A stretch of DNA of 64,000 bases from JBDRLU01 sp043812795 (GCA_043812795.1 JBDRLU010000069.1:1-64000), one strand, 5' to 3'; numbered from the stretch's first letter, positions 24,018 through 33,346 are shown. Notes: generated by a model not told the origin, from the sequence alone. Numbers and translations are program-made.

Positions 24018-24374
24018 TTACTGGTTAAAAACCTTCTGGGCAAGGGCCCGTTGTTTTTCAATTTGTTCCAACTGTATTGCTTTTAATAGCCGTATCGCTT
24101 CCGAGATTCTGTGGTCGGAGAGAGCGTAATAAATATTCGTGCCTTCGCGACGGGCCGTCACCAGCCCGTGTTCCTTCATCAGTGCCAGATGTTTCGAGAC
24201 ATTGGACTGGGGAAGGTTCAGCCGCTGGGCCAGTTCACCCACCGGGAGTTCTCCATTACCCAGGACGTTTATTATCAGCAACCGGTTAGCATCAGCCAGG
24301 TTTTTGCAGAACCCGGCGTGAAGCCGATAAATGGCGGCCTTATCCCGATCGAATGAATATTCTCTTTCGTTCAT
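24018..24374 (-). CDS. ArsR family winged-helix transcriptional regulator
   Basis: The 118-aa regulator has the HTH LPVGELAQRLNLPQSNVSKHLALM and the beta-wing EGTNIYYAL. The metal-binding ELCVCD motif of ArsR/SmtB is absent; the corresponding helix has only one cysteine (GFCKNLADANRLL). It may therefore sense something other than a soft metal. The ATG at 24374 lies about seven bases after the predicted transcription start, so the mRNA is close to leaderless. Tandem CATATACT units over the -10 (24372-24393) could be its own operator. Confidence 0.82.
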   Translation of the reverse strand: MNEREYSFDRDKAAIYRLHAGFCKNLADANRLLIINVLGNGELPVGELAQRLNLPQSNVSKHLALMKEHGLVTARREGTNIYYALSDHRISEAIRLLKAIQLEQIEKQRALAQKVFNQ

Positions 24375-24387
24375 ATACTCATATACT

Positions 24388-24416
24388 AATATACACGATT
24401 GGTTTTTACTTGTCAA
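24388..24416 (-). promoter_or_regulatory. Promoter of the ArsR-type regulator
   Basis: On the minus strand TTGACA (24411-24416), 17 bases, then TATATT (24388-24393). The direct repeat CATATACT CATATACT sits between the -10 and the start codon and suggests autoregulation. Confidence 0.65.
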
Positions 24417-24446
24417 TAGCGGTACGAACGGCCTACGAAATAGGCC

Positions 24447-25406
24447 CTACATGTTTATTTCAATCAGGACTTTTAGTGTCTCCGGTTGTACCGCCTGCTG
24501 GAAGGCAGTTACCGCCCGGGTAATCGGGTAGCGTGCCGTGATGAGTCGTTCGAGGGGTATATCGGGGTATGCTTCCATCATCCGCAGGCCGTTTTTGAAC
24601 TGGCCGCAACGCGAGCCCAGCACCGTCTGCTCATTGATGACAACCGGGGCTAGGTTAATATCACCATGTTCAGCCACTGTCGATTTAAGCACGATAGTAC
24701 CGCGCGGACGGCACAGTGACATCGCTTCGGTGAGTCCCCGGCCGGAACCGGTGGCCTCGACAACAATATCCGCTCCCGGTTTGACGTCACCGATGTTATC
24801 GGTGGTTTTCAAATGGCGCCAGGCGGCCAGCTTAAGTTTTTCCGGGTGATGTCCGACCAGCGTCACGTCCGTAACAGCGGTGGTCAGTACCCAGCTGCAC
24901 AGGATACCGAGGCGGCCGTCCCCGAGGACGACCACTCTTTCGTTACCATTAAGAGGGACCTGCTCGAGTATCTCGCAGGCCGCCGAGAGAGGCTCCACGA
25001 AAACGGCCCGGTCGTTAGGGATTGCTGGTGGTACTTCGAGTAGATTGGCTAGCGGCAGCATACAATAGTCAGCCAGGCAGCCATCTAAATTGAGTATACC
25101 AAGGACAGTGCGCGTCGGGCAATGGCGCCCTAGGCCGCTGGTGCACCAATCGCACTGTCCGCAGGCGGCGTTTATTTCACCCACCACCCGTTTACCCAAC
25201 CATGCCGGGTCGGCACAATCAGATACAGTGCCGACAAATTCATGCCCGAGTACGCCTTTGAAGCCCATGTAGCCGCGGGTAATCTCTAGGTCGGTCTGGC
25301 AAATACCGGCCTGTTTCACTCTGATACGCGCCCAGCCGGGTCGCAGGAATGGCACCGGATGGTCTTCCACATAACGGATTTGACCGTCAAAAACAACAGC
25401 CCGCAT
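24447..25406 (-). CDS. Zinc-dependent alcohol dehydrogenase family protein (MDR)
   Basis: The 319-aa protein has the catalytic zinc region GICQTDLEI and GHEFVG, structural-zinc cysteines in CGQCDWCTSGLGRHC, and a VVLGDGRLGIL nucleotide-binding loop. It is shorter than the usual 340-350 aa. It likely oxidises an alcohol or polyol with NAD(P); the substrate is unknown. GGAGGG precedes the ATG at 25406, which removes eight residues from the longest reading. It is divergent from the MFS gene at 25539, with a promoter between. Confidence 0.82.
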   Translation of the reverse strand: MRAVVFDGQIRYVEDHPVPFLRPGWARIRVKQAGICQTDLEITRGYMGFKGVLGHEFVGTVSDCADPAWLGKRVVGEINAACGQCDWCTSGLGRHCPTRTVLGILNLDGCLADYCMLPLANLLEVPPAIPNDRAVFVEPLSAACEILEQVPLNGNERVVVLGDGRLGILCSWVLTTAVTDVTLVGHHPEKLKLAAWRHLKTTDNIGDVKPGADIVVEATGSGRGLTEAMSLCRPRGTIVLKSTVAEHGDINLAPVVINEQTVLGSRCGQFKNGLRMMEAYPDIPLERLITARYPITRAVTAFQQAVQPETLKVLIEINM

Positions 25407-25471
25407 GGCCGATATGCCCTCCGAACACATGTTATCCCTACAAGGTCTAGTATATCACTCGAAATACGGTC

Positions 25472-25501
25472 TTGACCTACCCGTCCGATTATGTGTATAT
25501 T
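25472..25501 (+). promoter_or_regulatory. Promoter of the MFS transporter
   Basis: TTGACC (25472-25477), 18 bases, then TATATT (25496-25501). The transporter's TTG start lies about 37 bases downstream of the -10. Confidence 0.55.
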
Positions 25502-25538
25502 GGTCGTCAAGCACTGCTGTCTGGAGCATTAAATTTTC

Positions 25539-26858
25539 TTGATAAAGAAAAGAAGGCTGTTTAATATTTTCCCCGGCTGGTGGATAGTCATGGCCGGAAG
25601 CCTCCTGGCGTTGTGGGGCCATGGTTACTACTTTTCTGGATTTTCGGCGTTATTCAAACCTATCTCCGGAGAATTGCATTTCAGCCGGGCCGTGACGTCA
25701 GTTGCCGGCAGCATCGGCCGGTTCGAAGGCGGTTTTGAGGCGCCGTTAGCCGGCTGGCTCACGGATAAATTTGGCCCACGCTGGGTAATTATGAGCGGCA
25801 TCCTGCTTGCCGGCATCGGCCTGATAATGATGTATTTCATCAACTCGGTCTGGGCTTTCTATCTGGCCTGGGGGATTTTGATAGGGACCGGCGTCAATAT
25901 CGCTTTGACCGTACCCCTGGATACCGCTATCGCCAACTGGTTTGTGAAGAAAAGGGGACTGGCTGTCAGCATTAAATATGTTTTTATCGGCTTGGCCGGG
26001 GTGATCACTCTCCCGATTATTGCCTGGTTGATAGCTACCCAGGGGTGGCGGGCGACCTGTGCTATCGGGGGATTGGTATTCATCGTTATCGGCGTCCCTC
26101 TTGTCTGGTTGTTTATCAGACGGCACCGCCCGGAGTATTACGGCCTGCTTCCCGACGGGGCCGTAGCTAAAGCAGAGGCGGCGGGGGCCGATAAGATGAT
26201 AGATAGTGGCGTCAAATATGCCGCCGAGGTCAAAGAAATCGAGTTTACCCTGCGACAGGCAATGAGAACGTCCACCTACTGGCTATTGGTTATTGCCTAC
26301 ACGGCGTGGAGTGTCGCCGGGGCAGGTATTACCATGCATCTTATCCCCTTTTTAACCGATACGGGGATAGGCCCCATCCAGGCGGCCGGTATGGTGACCG
26401 TAATGTATGCCACCAGCATACCGGGGAGATTTGGTGGTGGGTTTCTCGCCGACTTCGTTTCCCATAACCGCCTGCGTTTTCTCATGGCTTTGACCTTTCT
26501 CTTACAGGGGGCTGGATTTGCTATCCTTTTGCTAAATCCGTCCCTTGTTGCGGTTTATCTCTGGCTGGTCCTTTATGGCCTCGGTCATGGTGCTTTCATT
26601 TCGCTTATTGTCCCGGTGAGAGCCCGCTGCTTTGGACGTAAAGCCCTCGGTTCGGTTACCGGGTCAGCCACACTGTTTCAATCGCCAATCGGGGCGGCGG
26701 CGCCCATCTATATCGGCTGGGTGTATGATACCACCGGCAGTTACACAACCGCTTTCATCGTCATTACCATAGTAATGGTTTTGGGTATGGTTCTGGCACT
26801 TTTTATTCTGCCTCCCAAACCACCGCCCCAGGTGACCGATGTCCGCAAGATTCTGTAA
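25539..26858 (+). CDS. MFS transporter, oxalate/formate antiporter-like
   Basis: The 439-aa carrier has twelve predicted membrane helices. The GWWIVMAGSLLALWG start and PLAGWLTDKFGPRWVI loop 2-3 motif are of the OxlT/monocarboxylate type in the major facilitator superfamily. The central cytoplasmic loop is near residues 205-240. It probably moves an organic anion. The only start before the first helix is a TTG at 25539, with GGAG 12 bases upstream. Confidence 0.8.
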   Translation: MIKKRRLFNIFPGWWIVMAGSLLALWGHGYYFSGFSALFKPISGELHFSRAVTSVAGSIGRFEGGFEAPLAGWLTDKFGPRWVIMSGILLAGIGLIMMYFINSVWAFYLAWGILIGTGVNIALTVPLDTAIANWFVKKRGLAVSIKYVFIGLAGVITLPIIAWLIATQGWRATCAIGGLVFIVIGVPLVWLFIRRHRPEYYGLLPDGAVAKAEAAGADKMIDSGVKYAAEVKEIEFTLRQAMRTSTYWLLVIAYTAWSVAGAGITMHLIPFLTDTGIGPIQAAGMVTVMYATSIPGRFGGGFLADFVSHNRLRFLMALTFLLQGAGFAILLLNPSLVAVYLWLVLYGLGHGAFISLIVPVRARCFGRKALGSVTGSATLFQSPIGAAAPIYIGWVYDTTGSYTTAFIVITIVMVLGMVLALFILPPKPPPQVTDVRKIL

Positions 26859-26899
26859 GTACGCACGTTAAGTTTACCAAATAATATTCGGGAGGAGCT

Positions 26900-27658
26900 G
26901 TGGAAAGTAAAGGAATGGTACCGCACGAAGGAATGCTGGCCGAGACCGTCAATTTCTACGGTGATAAAGGAGATAGAATCGGCGGGTACATGGCTCGTCC
27001 GCTGGGGGCGGGGCCCTATCCCGGCGTCATCGTTATTCAGGAAGTTTTGGATCTGGTGGAACATATCAAGGAGGTGGCGCGTAAGTTTGCCGCTCACGGT
27101 TACATTGCTGTTGCTCCCGACCTCTATTATCGGGAAGGTCCCGGTGACCCGGAAAAAATTTGTGCCGATGTGCGCCAGAGTGGTGGTGTCCCCGATTCCC
27201 GTGTTATCGGCGACCTGGAAGGAGCGGTGAACGCCCTGCGTTCGGTAGCCACCTGTAATGGTAAGATTGGCTGCATCGGCTATTGCTCCGGAGGGAGGCA
27301 TACTTTATTGTTTGCCTGTAATACCAATAACCTGTCGGCAGCGGTGGACTGCTACGGCGGGCGCGTCGTCACCGACGAACTGTCACCGAGGCAGCCGAAA
27401 GCGGTCGTCGATATGGTGGAGAATTTAAGCTGCCCCCTGCTGGGGCTATTCGGCGAAGCGGATGCTAACCCGTCTCCCGGACATGTTGCCCGCCTCGAGG
27501 ACGAACTGAAAAAATATCAGAAACAGTACGAATTTAAATCGTATCCGCCGGATACCGGCCACGGCTTCTTTGCCGACTACCGTCCGAGCTACCGGCCGCA
27601 GTCGGCGGTTGATGGTTGGGAACGGATATTCGATTTCTTCGGCCGCTATCTGGCTTAG
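26900..27658 (+). CDS. Dienelactone hydrolase family protein
   Basis: The 252-aa alpha/beta hydrolase carries a cysteine nucleophile in GYCSGGR (the family uses G-x-C-x-G). The histidine lies in DTGHGFF, and an acidic residue in FGEADANPSPGH. The N-terminal extension matches carboxymethylenebutenolidase proteins, which open dienelactones. Many paralogues hydrolyse other esters. GGAGG precedes the GTG start by four bases. It follows the MFS gene by 41 bases and may share its transcript. Confidence 0.85.
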   Translation: MESKGMVPHEGMLAETVNFYGDKGDRIGGYMARPLGAGPYPGVIVIQEVLDLVEHIKEVARKFAAHGYIAVAPDLYYREGPGDPEKICADVRQSGGVPDSRVIGDLEGAVNALRSVATCNGKIGCIGYCSGGRHTLLFACNTNNLSAAVDCYGGRVVTDELSPRQPKAVVDMVENLSCPLLGLFGEADANPSPGHVARLEDELKKYQKQYEFKSYPPDTGHGFFADYRPSYRPQSAVDGWERIFDFFGRYLA

Positions 27659-27668
27659 CTGAGGACTT

Positions 27669-28202
27669 TTATACCGCTCGTTTCGGCGTTCCAGTCAGAC
27701 GGAAACTTCCCCAGACCATATAGCCGACGAGTACGATTATAGCTGTTATGAAAAGAGTGAAGGGGATACCCAGGCTGGTCGCCCGGCCCATTGCCACTTC
27801 CATCGTGACGTAAAGACTGTAGGTCAGCATACCCCCAAGCAGTACTTTCAGAGCAAAAAGGCTGCGGTTAAGAAAAATACGTAACGCTTCGACTTGGACA
27901 TCATTCAGGGCGGCTTTTCTTTTCTCCGGAAGATTAATCAGCTTTCGCGGGTCTTTGACGATAGCAAATAAAATATTCAGTACGGTGAGACCCAAATAAA
28001 GGACAGAACACAGGATAGGGTAAATCAGAATCTCACTTTTGTTGCCCCAGGCATCGGGAAAACCCTGCGGGCCAAAGTGGGTTGGAATCTGGTCGGGTAA
28101 TGAATGATAGCCGGAAGTGGTCAGATAAAGCGTAAGGAAGAGTAAGAACAGTGGAATGGGTTCCAGTTGTATTGGATAGCTCTTGCTCAGTTTTTGCCAC
28201 AT
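27669..28202 (-). CDS. DUF1648 (SdpI-like) membrane protein
   Basis: The 177-aa protein has about four membrane helices. Between the first two it carries LPDQIPTHFGPQGFPDAWGNK-type sequence, the DUF1648 signature, also found in the immunity protein SdpI. Function in this organism is unknown. It converges on the dienelactone hydrolase gene with only ten bases between stops. Its start is divergent from recA. Confidence 0.8.
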   Translation of the reverse strand: MWQKLSKSYPIQLEPIPLFLLFLTLYLTTSGYHSLPDQIPTHFGPQGFPDAWGNKSEILIYPILCSVLYLGLTVLNILFAIVKDPRKLINLPEKRKAALNDVQVEALRIFLNRSLFALKVLLGGMLTYSLYVTMEVAMGRATSLGIPFTLFITAIIVLVGYMVWGSFRLTGTPKRAV

Positions 28203-28315
28203 GACTTATCCCATATTCTACTATGCTCGCTTCGCACCTTCAAATCGGAGTTCTGTTTGATTTCGATGTCCCAGGCGGCCACTACCCTAGCTAGACCCTC
28301 CTTGACGTAACTTAC

Positions 28316-28344
28316 TTGCCTCGGTTTGTCGTGTATGTTATGAT
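28316..28344 (+). promoter_or_regulatory. Promoter of recA
   Basis: TTGCCT (28316-28321), 17 bases, then TATGAT (28339-28344). Only 11 bases separate the -10 from the recA ATG at 28356, so the transcript would start at or just before the start codon. I did not see a clear LexA-type box. Confidence 0.6.
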
Positions 28345-28355
28345 AGCAAAGTAAA

Positions 28356-29360
28356 ATGACCACAGAAAAAGGAAAGGCCCTAGATTTAGCTATCGGCCAG
28401 ATTGAGAAACGGTTCGGCAAAGGCTCAATTATGAAGCTGGGAGAGTCCGCTACGGCCATGGCGCCGGTAGAGATTATCCCCAGTGGCTCGCTATCGTTAG
28501 ATATGGCTTTAGGTGTCGGTGGCCTCCCCCGAGGACGGATTACGGAAATATTCGGCCCGGAATCGTCGGGAAAAACGACGGTGGGCCAGCATATCATTGC
28601 CGAAGCGCAAAAACGAGGAGGTATTGCAGCTTATATAGATGTAGAGCATGCCCTAGACCCTACTTACGCTCGTCACTGTGGAGTCAATGTTGACGAGATG
28701 CTCATCTCTCAACCCGATACTGGGGAGCAGGCTCTGGAGATTACAGAAGCTCTGGTCAGAAGTGGCGCTATTGATATTATCGTTGTCGATAGTGTAGCTG
28801 CTCTGGTTCCCCAGGCAGAAATCGAGGGAGAGATGGGAGATGCACACGTTGCCCTTCAGGCACGTCTAATGTCACAGGCCTTAAGAAAACTGGCCGCCGC
28901 AATCGGCAAAACAGGAACCGCGGTAATATTCATCAACCAGTTAAGAGAAAAAGTCGGCATTGTTTTCGGGAATCCTGAGGTAACACCAGGCGGCCGCGCA
29001 CTGAAATTCTATAGTTCAGTGCGAATCGAATTAAGGCGTATTGAAACTATTAAACAAGGTGACCAGGCTATCGGTAGTCATGTTAGAGCAAGAGTGGTCA
29101 AAAACAAAGTGGCGCCTCCTTTCCGAAGCGCCGAATTCGATATCATGTTTGACCACGGGATAAGCCGTGAGGCTGGTATTCTTGACCTCGGTGTCGCGAT
29201 GGGGCTCGTGAGCAAGTCCGGCAACTTTTTCTCCTACGGAGATACCCGTTTGGGACAGGGTAGGGAAAACGCAAAGGAATACTTGCGTAACAACTCGGGG
29301 CTGGCTCAAGAAATTGAACAACAGATTAGAGCCTCGGTTTCACCGTCCAAAGTCTCTTAA
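28356..29360 (+). CDS. recA: Recombinase RecA
   Basis: The 334-aa recombinase has Walker A GPESSGKTT at about residue 68, the Walker B region IIVVDSVAAL, loop 1 EIEGEMGDAHVALQARLMSQ-type sequence and the NQLREKVG motif. It drives homologous repair and LexA cleavage. The length is near the usual 340-350. No ribosome-binding site precedes the ATG, which fits the near-leaderless promoter. The C-terminal acidic tail is short. An intrinsic terminator follows. Confidence 0.97.
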   Translation: MTTEKGKALDLAIGQIEKRFGKGSIMKLGESATAMAPVEIIPSGSLSLDMALGVGGLPRGRITEIFGPESSGKTTVGQHIIAEAQKRGGIAAYIDVEHALDPTYARHCGVNVDEMLISQPDTGEQALEITEALVRSGAIDIIVVDSVAALVPQAEIEGEMGDAHVALQARLMSQALRKLAAAIGKTGTAVIFINQLREKVGIVFGNPEVTPGGRALKFYSSVRIELRRIETIKQGDQAIGSHVRARVVKNKVAPPFRSAEFDIMFDHGISREAGILDLGVAMGLVSKSGNFFSYGDTRLGQGRENAKEYLRNNSGLAQEIEQQIRASVSPSKVS

Positions 29361-29422
29361 TTAGTGTAGATTTTTACTCTGCTATTTAACTGAGATTAAC
29401 AACTGAAGAAATCGGTGTCAGT

Positions 29423-29450
29423 AAGCTGAGGCTCTAACCTCAGCTTTTTT
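29423..29450 (+). terminator. Intrinsic terminator after recA
   Basis: Stem AAGCTGAGG (29423-29431) with CCTCAGCTT (29438-29446), a six-base loop and a T-run. It lies between recA and recX and should insulate recA from the recX-rny operon. Confidence 0.85.
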
Positions 29451-29479
29451 GTTAGAAAAAGGTAGAGGAGAAGTTGGGG

Positions 29480-30112
29480 ATGCCTAAGATTACTGCCCTC
29501 CGCGCGGGGAGGGGAAGGGGAAAACGAATAAATATCTTCCTGGATGGCAAGTTTGCTTTTAGTCTGGGGGCCGAGGTGGTTGCCAAAGAAAGGTTACAGG
29601 CCGAGCAGGTCTTGTCCGATGAACAAATCAGAGCACTGGTCAGGTCCGGGGATTCACAGCGCTGCCTTGATGCTGCCTTACATTATCTTGGCTACCGGCC
29701 CCGAAGCGAGTCAGAACTGGATGAGCGACTGCGCCGCCGTGGCTTTGCTGACGATGTCCGGGTTGAAACGATTACCCGTTTAAGAAGACTGGGGCTGGTC
29801 AACGACCTGGCCTTTGCTCAATTCTGGAAGGAGACCCGGGAAACATTCAGCCCGCGCAGCCAGCGGCTCACCCGACTGGAACTAAGACGAAAGGGAGTCG
29901 CTAACGACATTCTGGAGGAAGTGATAGACACTATCGACGATGACGAAAGTGCCTATCAGGCGGCTCGAAATAGGTCACGCCATCTGGCTCACGTTGAGTA
30001 TGAGAGTTTCCGCCGCCGGCTTGGTGAGTACCTGAAGCGGCGCGGATTTAGCTATGGGGTAATAAATAAAGCCATCAGACGAGTGTGGCAAGAAAGAAAT
30101 ACAGCATTTTAA
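29480..30112 (+). CDS. recX: Regulatory protein RecX
   Basis: The 210-aa RecA modulator has several tandem three-helix repeats, with the conserved R-P-R-S-E-x-E-L-x-x-R-L pattern in YRPRSESELDERLRRRGF and a later LRRLGLVNDLAFAQFW. RecX binds RecA filaments and limits their activity. GAGGAG lies nine bases before the ATG at 29480; the TTG at 29474 is too close to it. It begins a run of plus-strand genes with rny, ymdB, a PHP protein and plsY. Confidence 0.88.
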   Translation: MPKITALRAGRGRGKRINIFLDGKFAFSLGAEVVAKERLQAEQVLSDEQIRALVRSGDSQRCLDAALHYLGYRPRSESELDERLRRRGFADDVRVETITRLRRLGLVNDLAFAQFWKETRETFSPRSQRLTRLELRRKGVANDILEEVIDTIDDDESAYQAARNRSRHLAHVEYESFRRRLGEYLKRRGFSYGVINKAIRRVWQERNTAF

Positions 30113-30134
30113 ACCTGGAAGGGAGGTTGAAAGG

Positions 30135-31679
30135 ATGCAAACCGGTATCATTGTTTATATTGCGATAGTTTCGGTTTTCTTTATCGGCGTAATATTCGGT
30201 GGGATGGCGGTCTTCTTCTTCCGCCGGATTGCCATTAACCGGCAGCTCAGGACGGCCCAGCGTAAGGCGGCAAGGATAGTCGCCGAGGCTAGGGATGAGG
30301 TTAAAAATATGGTGACCGAGACCAAACAGGACGCCGAGAAAGCGAGAACAACGTCAGAAGCCGAGTATCGTGAACGGCGTGCCGAACTACAGCGTCAGGA
30401 AAACCGGCTGGCGAGCAAAACGGAAGCTACGGAACGGCGGCTGGATTCGGTCGAACAGCGCGAACGTAACCTGTCCAATAAGGAAAGAAGTATTGAAAGT
30501 ATTCGCGCCGAGGTGACGGCAATTAAAGACAAACAGGCGAAACAACTCGAACAGATTTCCGGTATGTCCAGCGCCGATGCTCAGAAAGCTTTACTCGACA
30601 AACTTGAGGGTGAGCTGCGCGACGAGACTTCACGACGTCTCCGAGAATGGGAGGCTAAATTAAAAGAGGAAGCGGACATAAAGGCTCAAGATATTTTGTC
30701 CCAGGCGATACAGCGTTCGGCTTCAGAAGTCGTCGCTGAGACCACAGTGGTCAGTGTGCCTATTCCCAGTGACGAAATGAAAGGGCGGCTTATCGGGCGA
30801 GAAGGCCGTAATATCCGGGCGCTGGAACAGGCAACCGGGGTTGACCTTATCATTGACGATACGCCGGAAGCGGTCACGCTGTCTAGTTTCGACCCGGTAC
30901 GGCGAGAGGTAGCCCGCCTGGCGTTAAACAAGCTTATTCTGAACGGGCGCATCCATCCTGCTCGTATCGAGGAGGTGGTTACCAAGGCCAAAGAAGAAGT
31001 TGACGCCTCCATTGTTACTGCCGGTGAACAAGCAGCCTATCAGGTCGGCGTGCAAGGACTGCGCCCCGAGCTTATCAGATTACTCGGACGTCTGAGGTAC
31101 CGGACCAGCTACGGCCAGAATGTTCTCACTCACAGCACCGAGGTAGCGCAACTGTCCGGTATGATTGCCAGTGAGCTTAAAGCCAACGTGGCCATCGCTA
31201 AAAGGGCCGGGTTACTGCACGACATCGGCAAAGCGGTTGACCGTGAGGTAGAAGGAACTCATGCCGCCATTGGCGCCGACTTGGTCAAACAATGGGATAA
31301 GTCGCCCGAGGTAGTGCTGGGTATCGCCGAACACCATGGCGAAACAGGCACGATGAGTGTCTGGGGCTATATTACTTCAGCTGCCGATGCTATCAGCAGC
31401 GCCCGACCCGGGGCACGGCGTGAGTCTCTGGAAAACTACCTGAAACGGCTCAAGGCGCTCGAAGATATTGCCAATGGTTTCAAGGGAGTGAAGGAGTCCT
31501 TTGCTATCCAGGCCGGCCGCGAAATCCGTATTCTGGTCAAACCAGAGGAGGTCGATGACCTTGCCTCGATGCGGCTGGCTCGTGATATCGTCAAGAAAAT
31601 AGAGGAAGGGCTGGAGTACCCCGGCCAGATAAAGGTTACCGTACTGAGGGAAACGAGGGCGGTTGATTATGCCAAGTAG
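30135..31679 (+). CDS. rny: Ribonuclease Y
   Basis: The 514-aa membrane-anchored endoribonuclease starts RNA decay. It has an N-terminal membrane helix (about residues 5-28), a long charged coiled coil to about 200, a KH domain (GRLIGREGRNIRALE) and an HD domain with HSTEVAQL and LLHDIGKAVD. The size matches the family. GGAGG precedes the ATG. The adjacent ymdB is the usual partner gene in Firmicutes and many other bacteria. Its presence, with PNPase at 55230, outlines an RNase Y based decay system. Confidence 0.95.
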   Translation: MQTGIIVYIAIVSVFFIGVIFGGMAVFFFRRIAINRQLRTAQRKAARIVAEARDEVKNMVTETKQDAEKARTTSEAEYRERRAELQRQENRLASKTEATERRLDSVEQRERNLSNKERSIESIRAEVTAIKDKQAKQLEQISGMSSADAQKALLDKLEGELRDETSRRLREWEAKLKEEADIKAQDILSQAIQRSASEVVAETTVVSVPIPSDEMKGRLIGREGRNIRALEQATGVDLIIDDTPEAVTLSSFDPVRREVARLALNKLILNGRIHPARIEEVVTKAKEEVDASIVTAGEQAAYQVGVQGLRPELIRLLGRLRYRTSYGQNVLTHSTEVAQLSGMIASELKANVAIAKRAGLLHDIGKAVDREVEGTHAAIGADLVKQWDKSPEVVLGIAEHHGETGTMSVWGYITSAADAISSARPGARRESLENYLKRLKALEDIANGFKGVKESFAIQAGREIRILVKPEEVDDLASMRLARDIVKKIEEGLEYPGQIKVTVLRETRAVDYAK

Positions 31680-31706
31680 CCTATTTTGTCATCGAGTGGA
31701 GAAACG

Positions 31707-32474
31707 GTGTTAATATTAGCCATCGGCGATGTCATCGGCCAGCCGGGCCGGCGGGCCGTTAAGAAAGTCCTGCCTGGGCTGCAGAAGCGATACGGACTCG
31801 ACCTGGTCATTGCCAACGGCGAAAATGCCGCCGGTGGCATCGGCCTCACGCCGGGAACGGCCGAAGAACTCTTTAATGCCGGCGTCGATGTGTTGACTTC
31901 GGGCAATCACATCTGGGCGCAGAAAGATATTATACCGCACCTGAACGGAGAAATGCCCATCATCCGTCCGCTTAATTATCCGACGGGCGTGCCGGGACGG
32001 GGTTATCTGGTGACGGGCCGGGCGGTTATCGTGAACTTAATCGGGCGGACTTTTATCGGCAATTTCGATTGTCCCTTCCAGGCGATGGACCAGTTCCTTT
32101 CCGAACTCCGGAACCATTCGCCGGTTATCATTGTTGATTTCCATGCCGAAGCTACCTCAGAGAAAGTGGCCATGGGCTACTATCTGGACGGGCGGGTCAG
32201 CGCCGTACTGGGAACGCATACCCACGTCGGCACGATTGATGCCCGGTTACTCCCCAAGGGTACGGCCTACGTCACCGATATCGGGATGACCGGCCCGACG
32301 GAATCTGTCATTGGCGACGATATCGATTCGGTACTACAGCGCTTCTTGACGGCGATACCCAACCGACTCTCGGTCGGACACGGCAAAACAACGCTTAATG
32401 CCATTCTCGTCGAGGTAGATGATAAGACAGGCAAAGCAATCAGTATCGAACGACTTTCCCGGGAGGTAGATTAG
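31707..32474 (+). CDS. ymdB: YmdB family metallophosphoesterase
   Basis: The 255-aa metallophosphoesterase starts MLILAIGDVIGQPGRRAV and carries NGENAAGG, SGNHIW, DFHAEATSEK and GTHTHVGT metal-binding motifs of the TIGR00282 family. The Bacillus homologue cleaves 2',3'-cyclic nucleotides and affects biofilm choice. GTG at 31707 is used: GGAG lies five bases upstream and the N-terminus then matches the family. Its stop overlaps the next gene's GTG by one base. Confidence 0.92.
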   Translation: MLILAIGDVIGQPGRRAVKKVLPGLQKRYGLDLVIANGENAAGGIGLTPGTAEELFNAGVDVLTSGNHIWAQKDIIPHLNGEMPIIRPLNYPTGVPGRGYLVTGRAVIVNLIGRTFIGNFDCPFQAMDQFLSELRNHSPVIIVDFHAEATSEKVAMGYYLDGRVSAVLGTHTHVGTIDARLLPKGTAYVTDIGMTGPTESVIGDDIDSVLQRFLTAIPNRLSVGHGKTTLNAILVEVDDKTGKAISIERLSREVD

Positions 32475-33328
32475 TGGCGTCTAAAGTGGACCTTCACATC
32501 CACTCCACGGCGTCCGATGGGCGCTATAGCCCGGCCGAGATTGTTCAGAAAGCCGCCGCCGCCGGACTGGCCGTCATGGCTCTGGCCGACCACGACACCG
32601 TTGCCGGCATTGTGCCAGCCCTCGAAGCGGTCAGGGCTTATCCCGGCCTGAGACTGATACCCTGCGTTGAAATCAATACCGATGTGGCTTCGGGCGAGGC
32701 CCACGTCCTCGGCTACTTCATCGACTATACTTGCGAGGAGTTGCTGACTAATCTCCAGCGAATGCGCGGTTCACGGGAGGAACGGGCCAAAGGTATGATG
32801 GCCAAGCTGGACAAACTCGGCCTGCCTCTCGCTTGGGAGCGTGTTCGGGAGTTAGCGAGCGGCGGTAGCATCGGCCGCCCTCATATTGCTCAAGCCATGC
32901 TGGAGAAAGGCTATATTCACACCATTAGAGAGGCCTTCGATAAGTATATCGGCTGGGGAGGGCCGGCTTACGTCGAACGTAAAAAAATGACTCCGGTCGA
33001 AGCCGTGAAGCTGGTGCTGGCGGCTAGCGGCCTGCCGGTACTGGCGCACCCGTTTACTTTCGAGAACCCCGAAGCCATGATTACGGAACTGAAAGCCGCC
33101 GGTCTAATCGGACTGGAAGCCTATTACGGGAGCTATTCGGCGTCCCAAGTCAATCGGCTGGTCGGGCTCGCTCAGGAAAACCACTTGCTTACCACCGGCG
33201 GCAGCGATTATCACGGCCTCGATGAAAGTGCCGAGGTCCCTATCGGTGGTGTTAACGTACCCCTGGCGTCAGCCGAACGGCTTTTTACCTTGGCCAAGCA
33301 GCAAAACCTCAAAATGGCTCGTCCGTAG
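32474..33328 (+). CDS. PHP domain phosphoesterase (TrpH / RNase AM-like)
   Basis: The 284-aa protein begins VDLHIHSTASDGRYSPAEIV, the HxH PHP signature, and has ADHDT, CVEINT and VLAHPFTF metal sites. These form the trinuclear active site of the YciV/TrpH group, which removes phosphate from 3',5'-bisphosphate nucleotides or degrades RNA 5' ends. The position next to rny and ymdB supports an RNA-turnover role (inference). The GTG start overlaps the ymdB stop. Confidence 0.85.
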   Translation: MASKVDLHIHSTASDGRYSPAEIVQKAAAAGLAVMALADHDTVAGIVPALEAVRAYPGLRLIPCVEINTDVASGEAHVLGYFIDYTCEELLTNLQRMRGSREERAKGMMAKLDKLGLPLAWERVRELASGGSIGRPHIAQAMLEKGYIHTIREAFDKYIGWGGPAYVERKKMTPVEAVKLVLAASGLPVLAHPFTFENPEAMITELKAAGLIGLEAYYGSYSASQVNRLVGLAQENHLLTTGGSDYHGLDESAEVPIGGVNVPLASAERLFTLAKQQNLKMARP

Positions 33329-33346
33329 CTAAGGAGGCCCATTATC

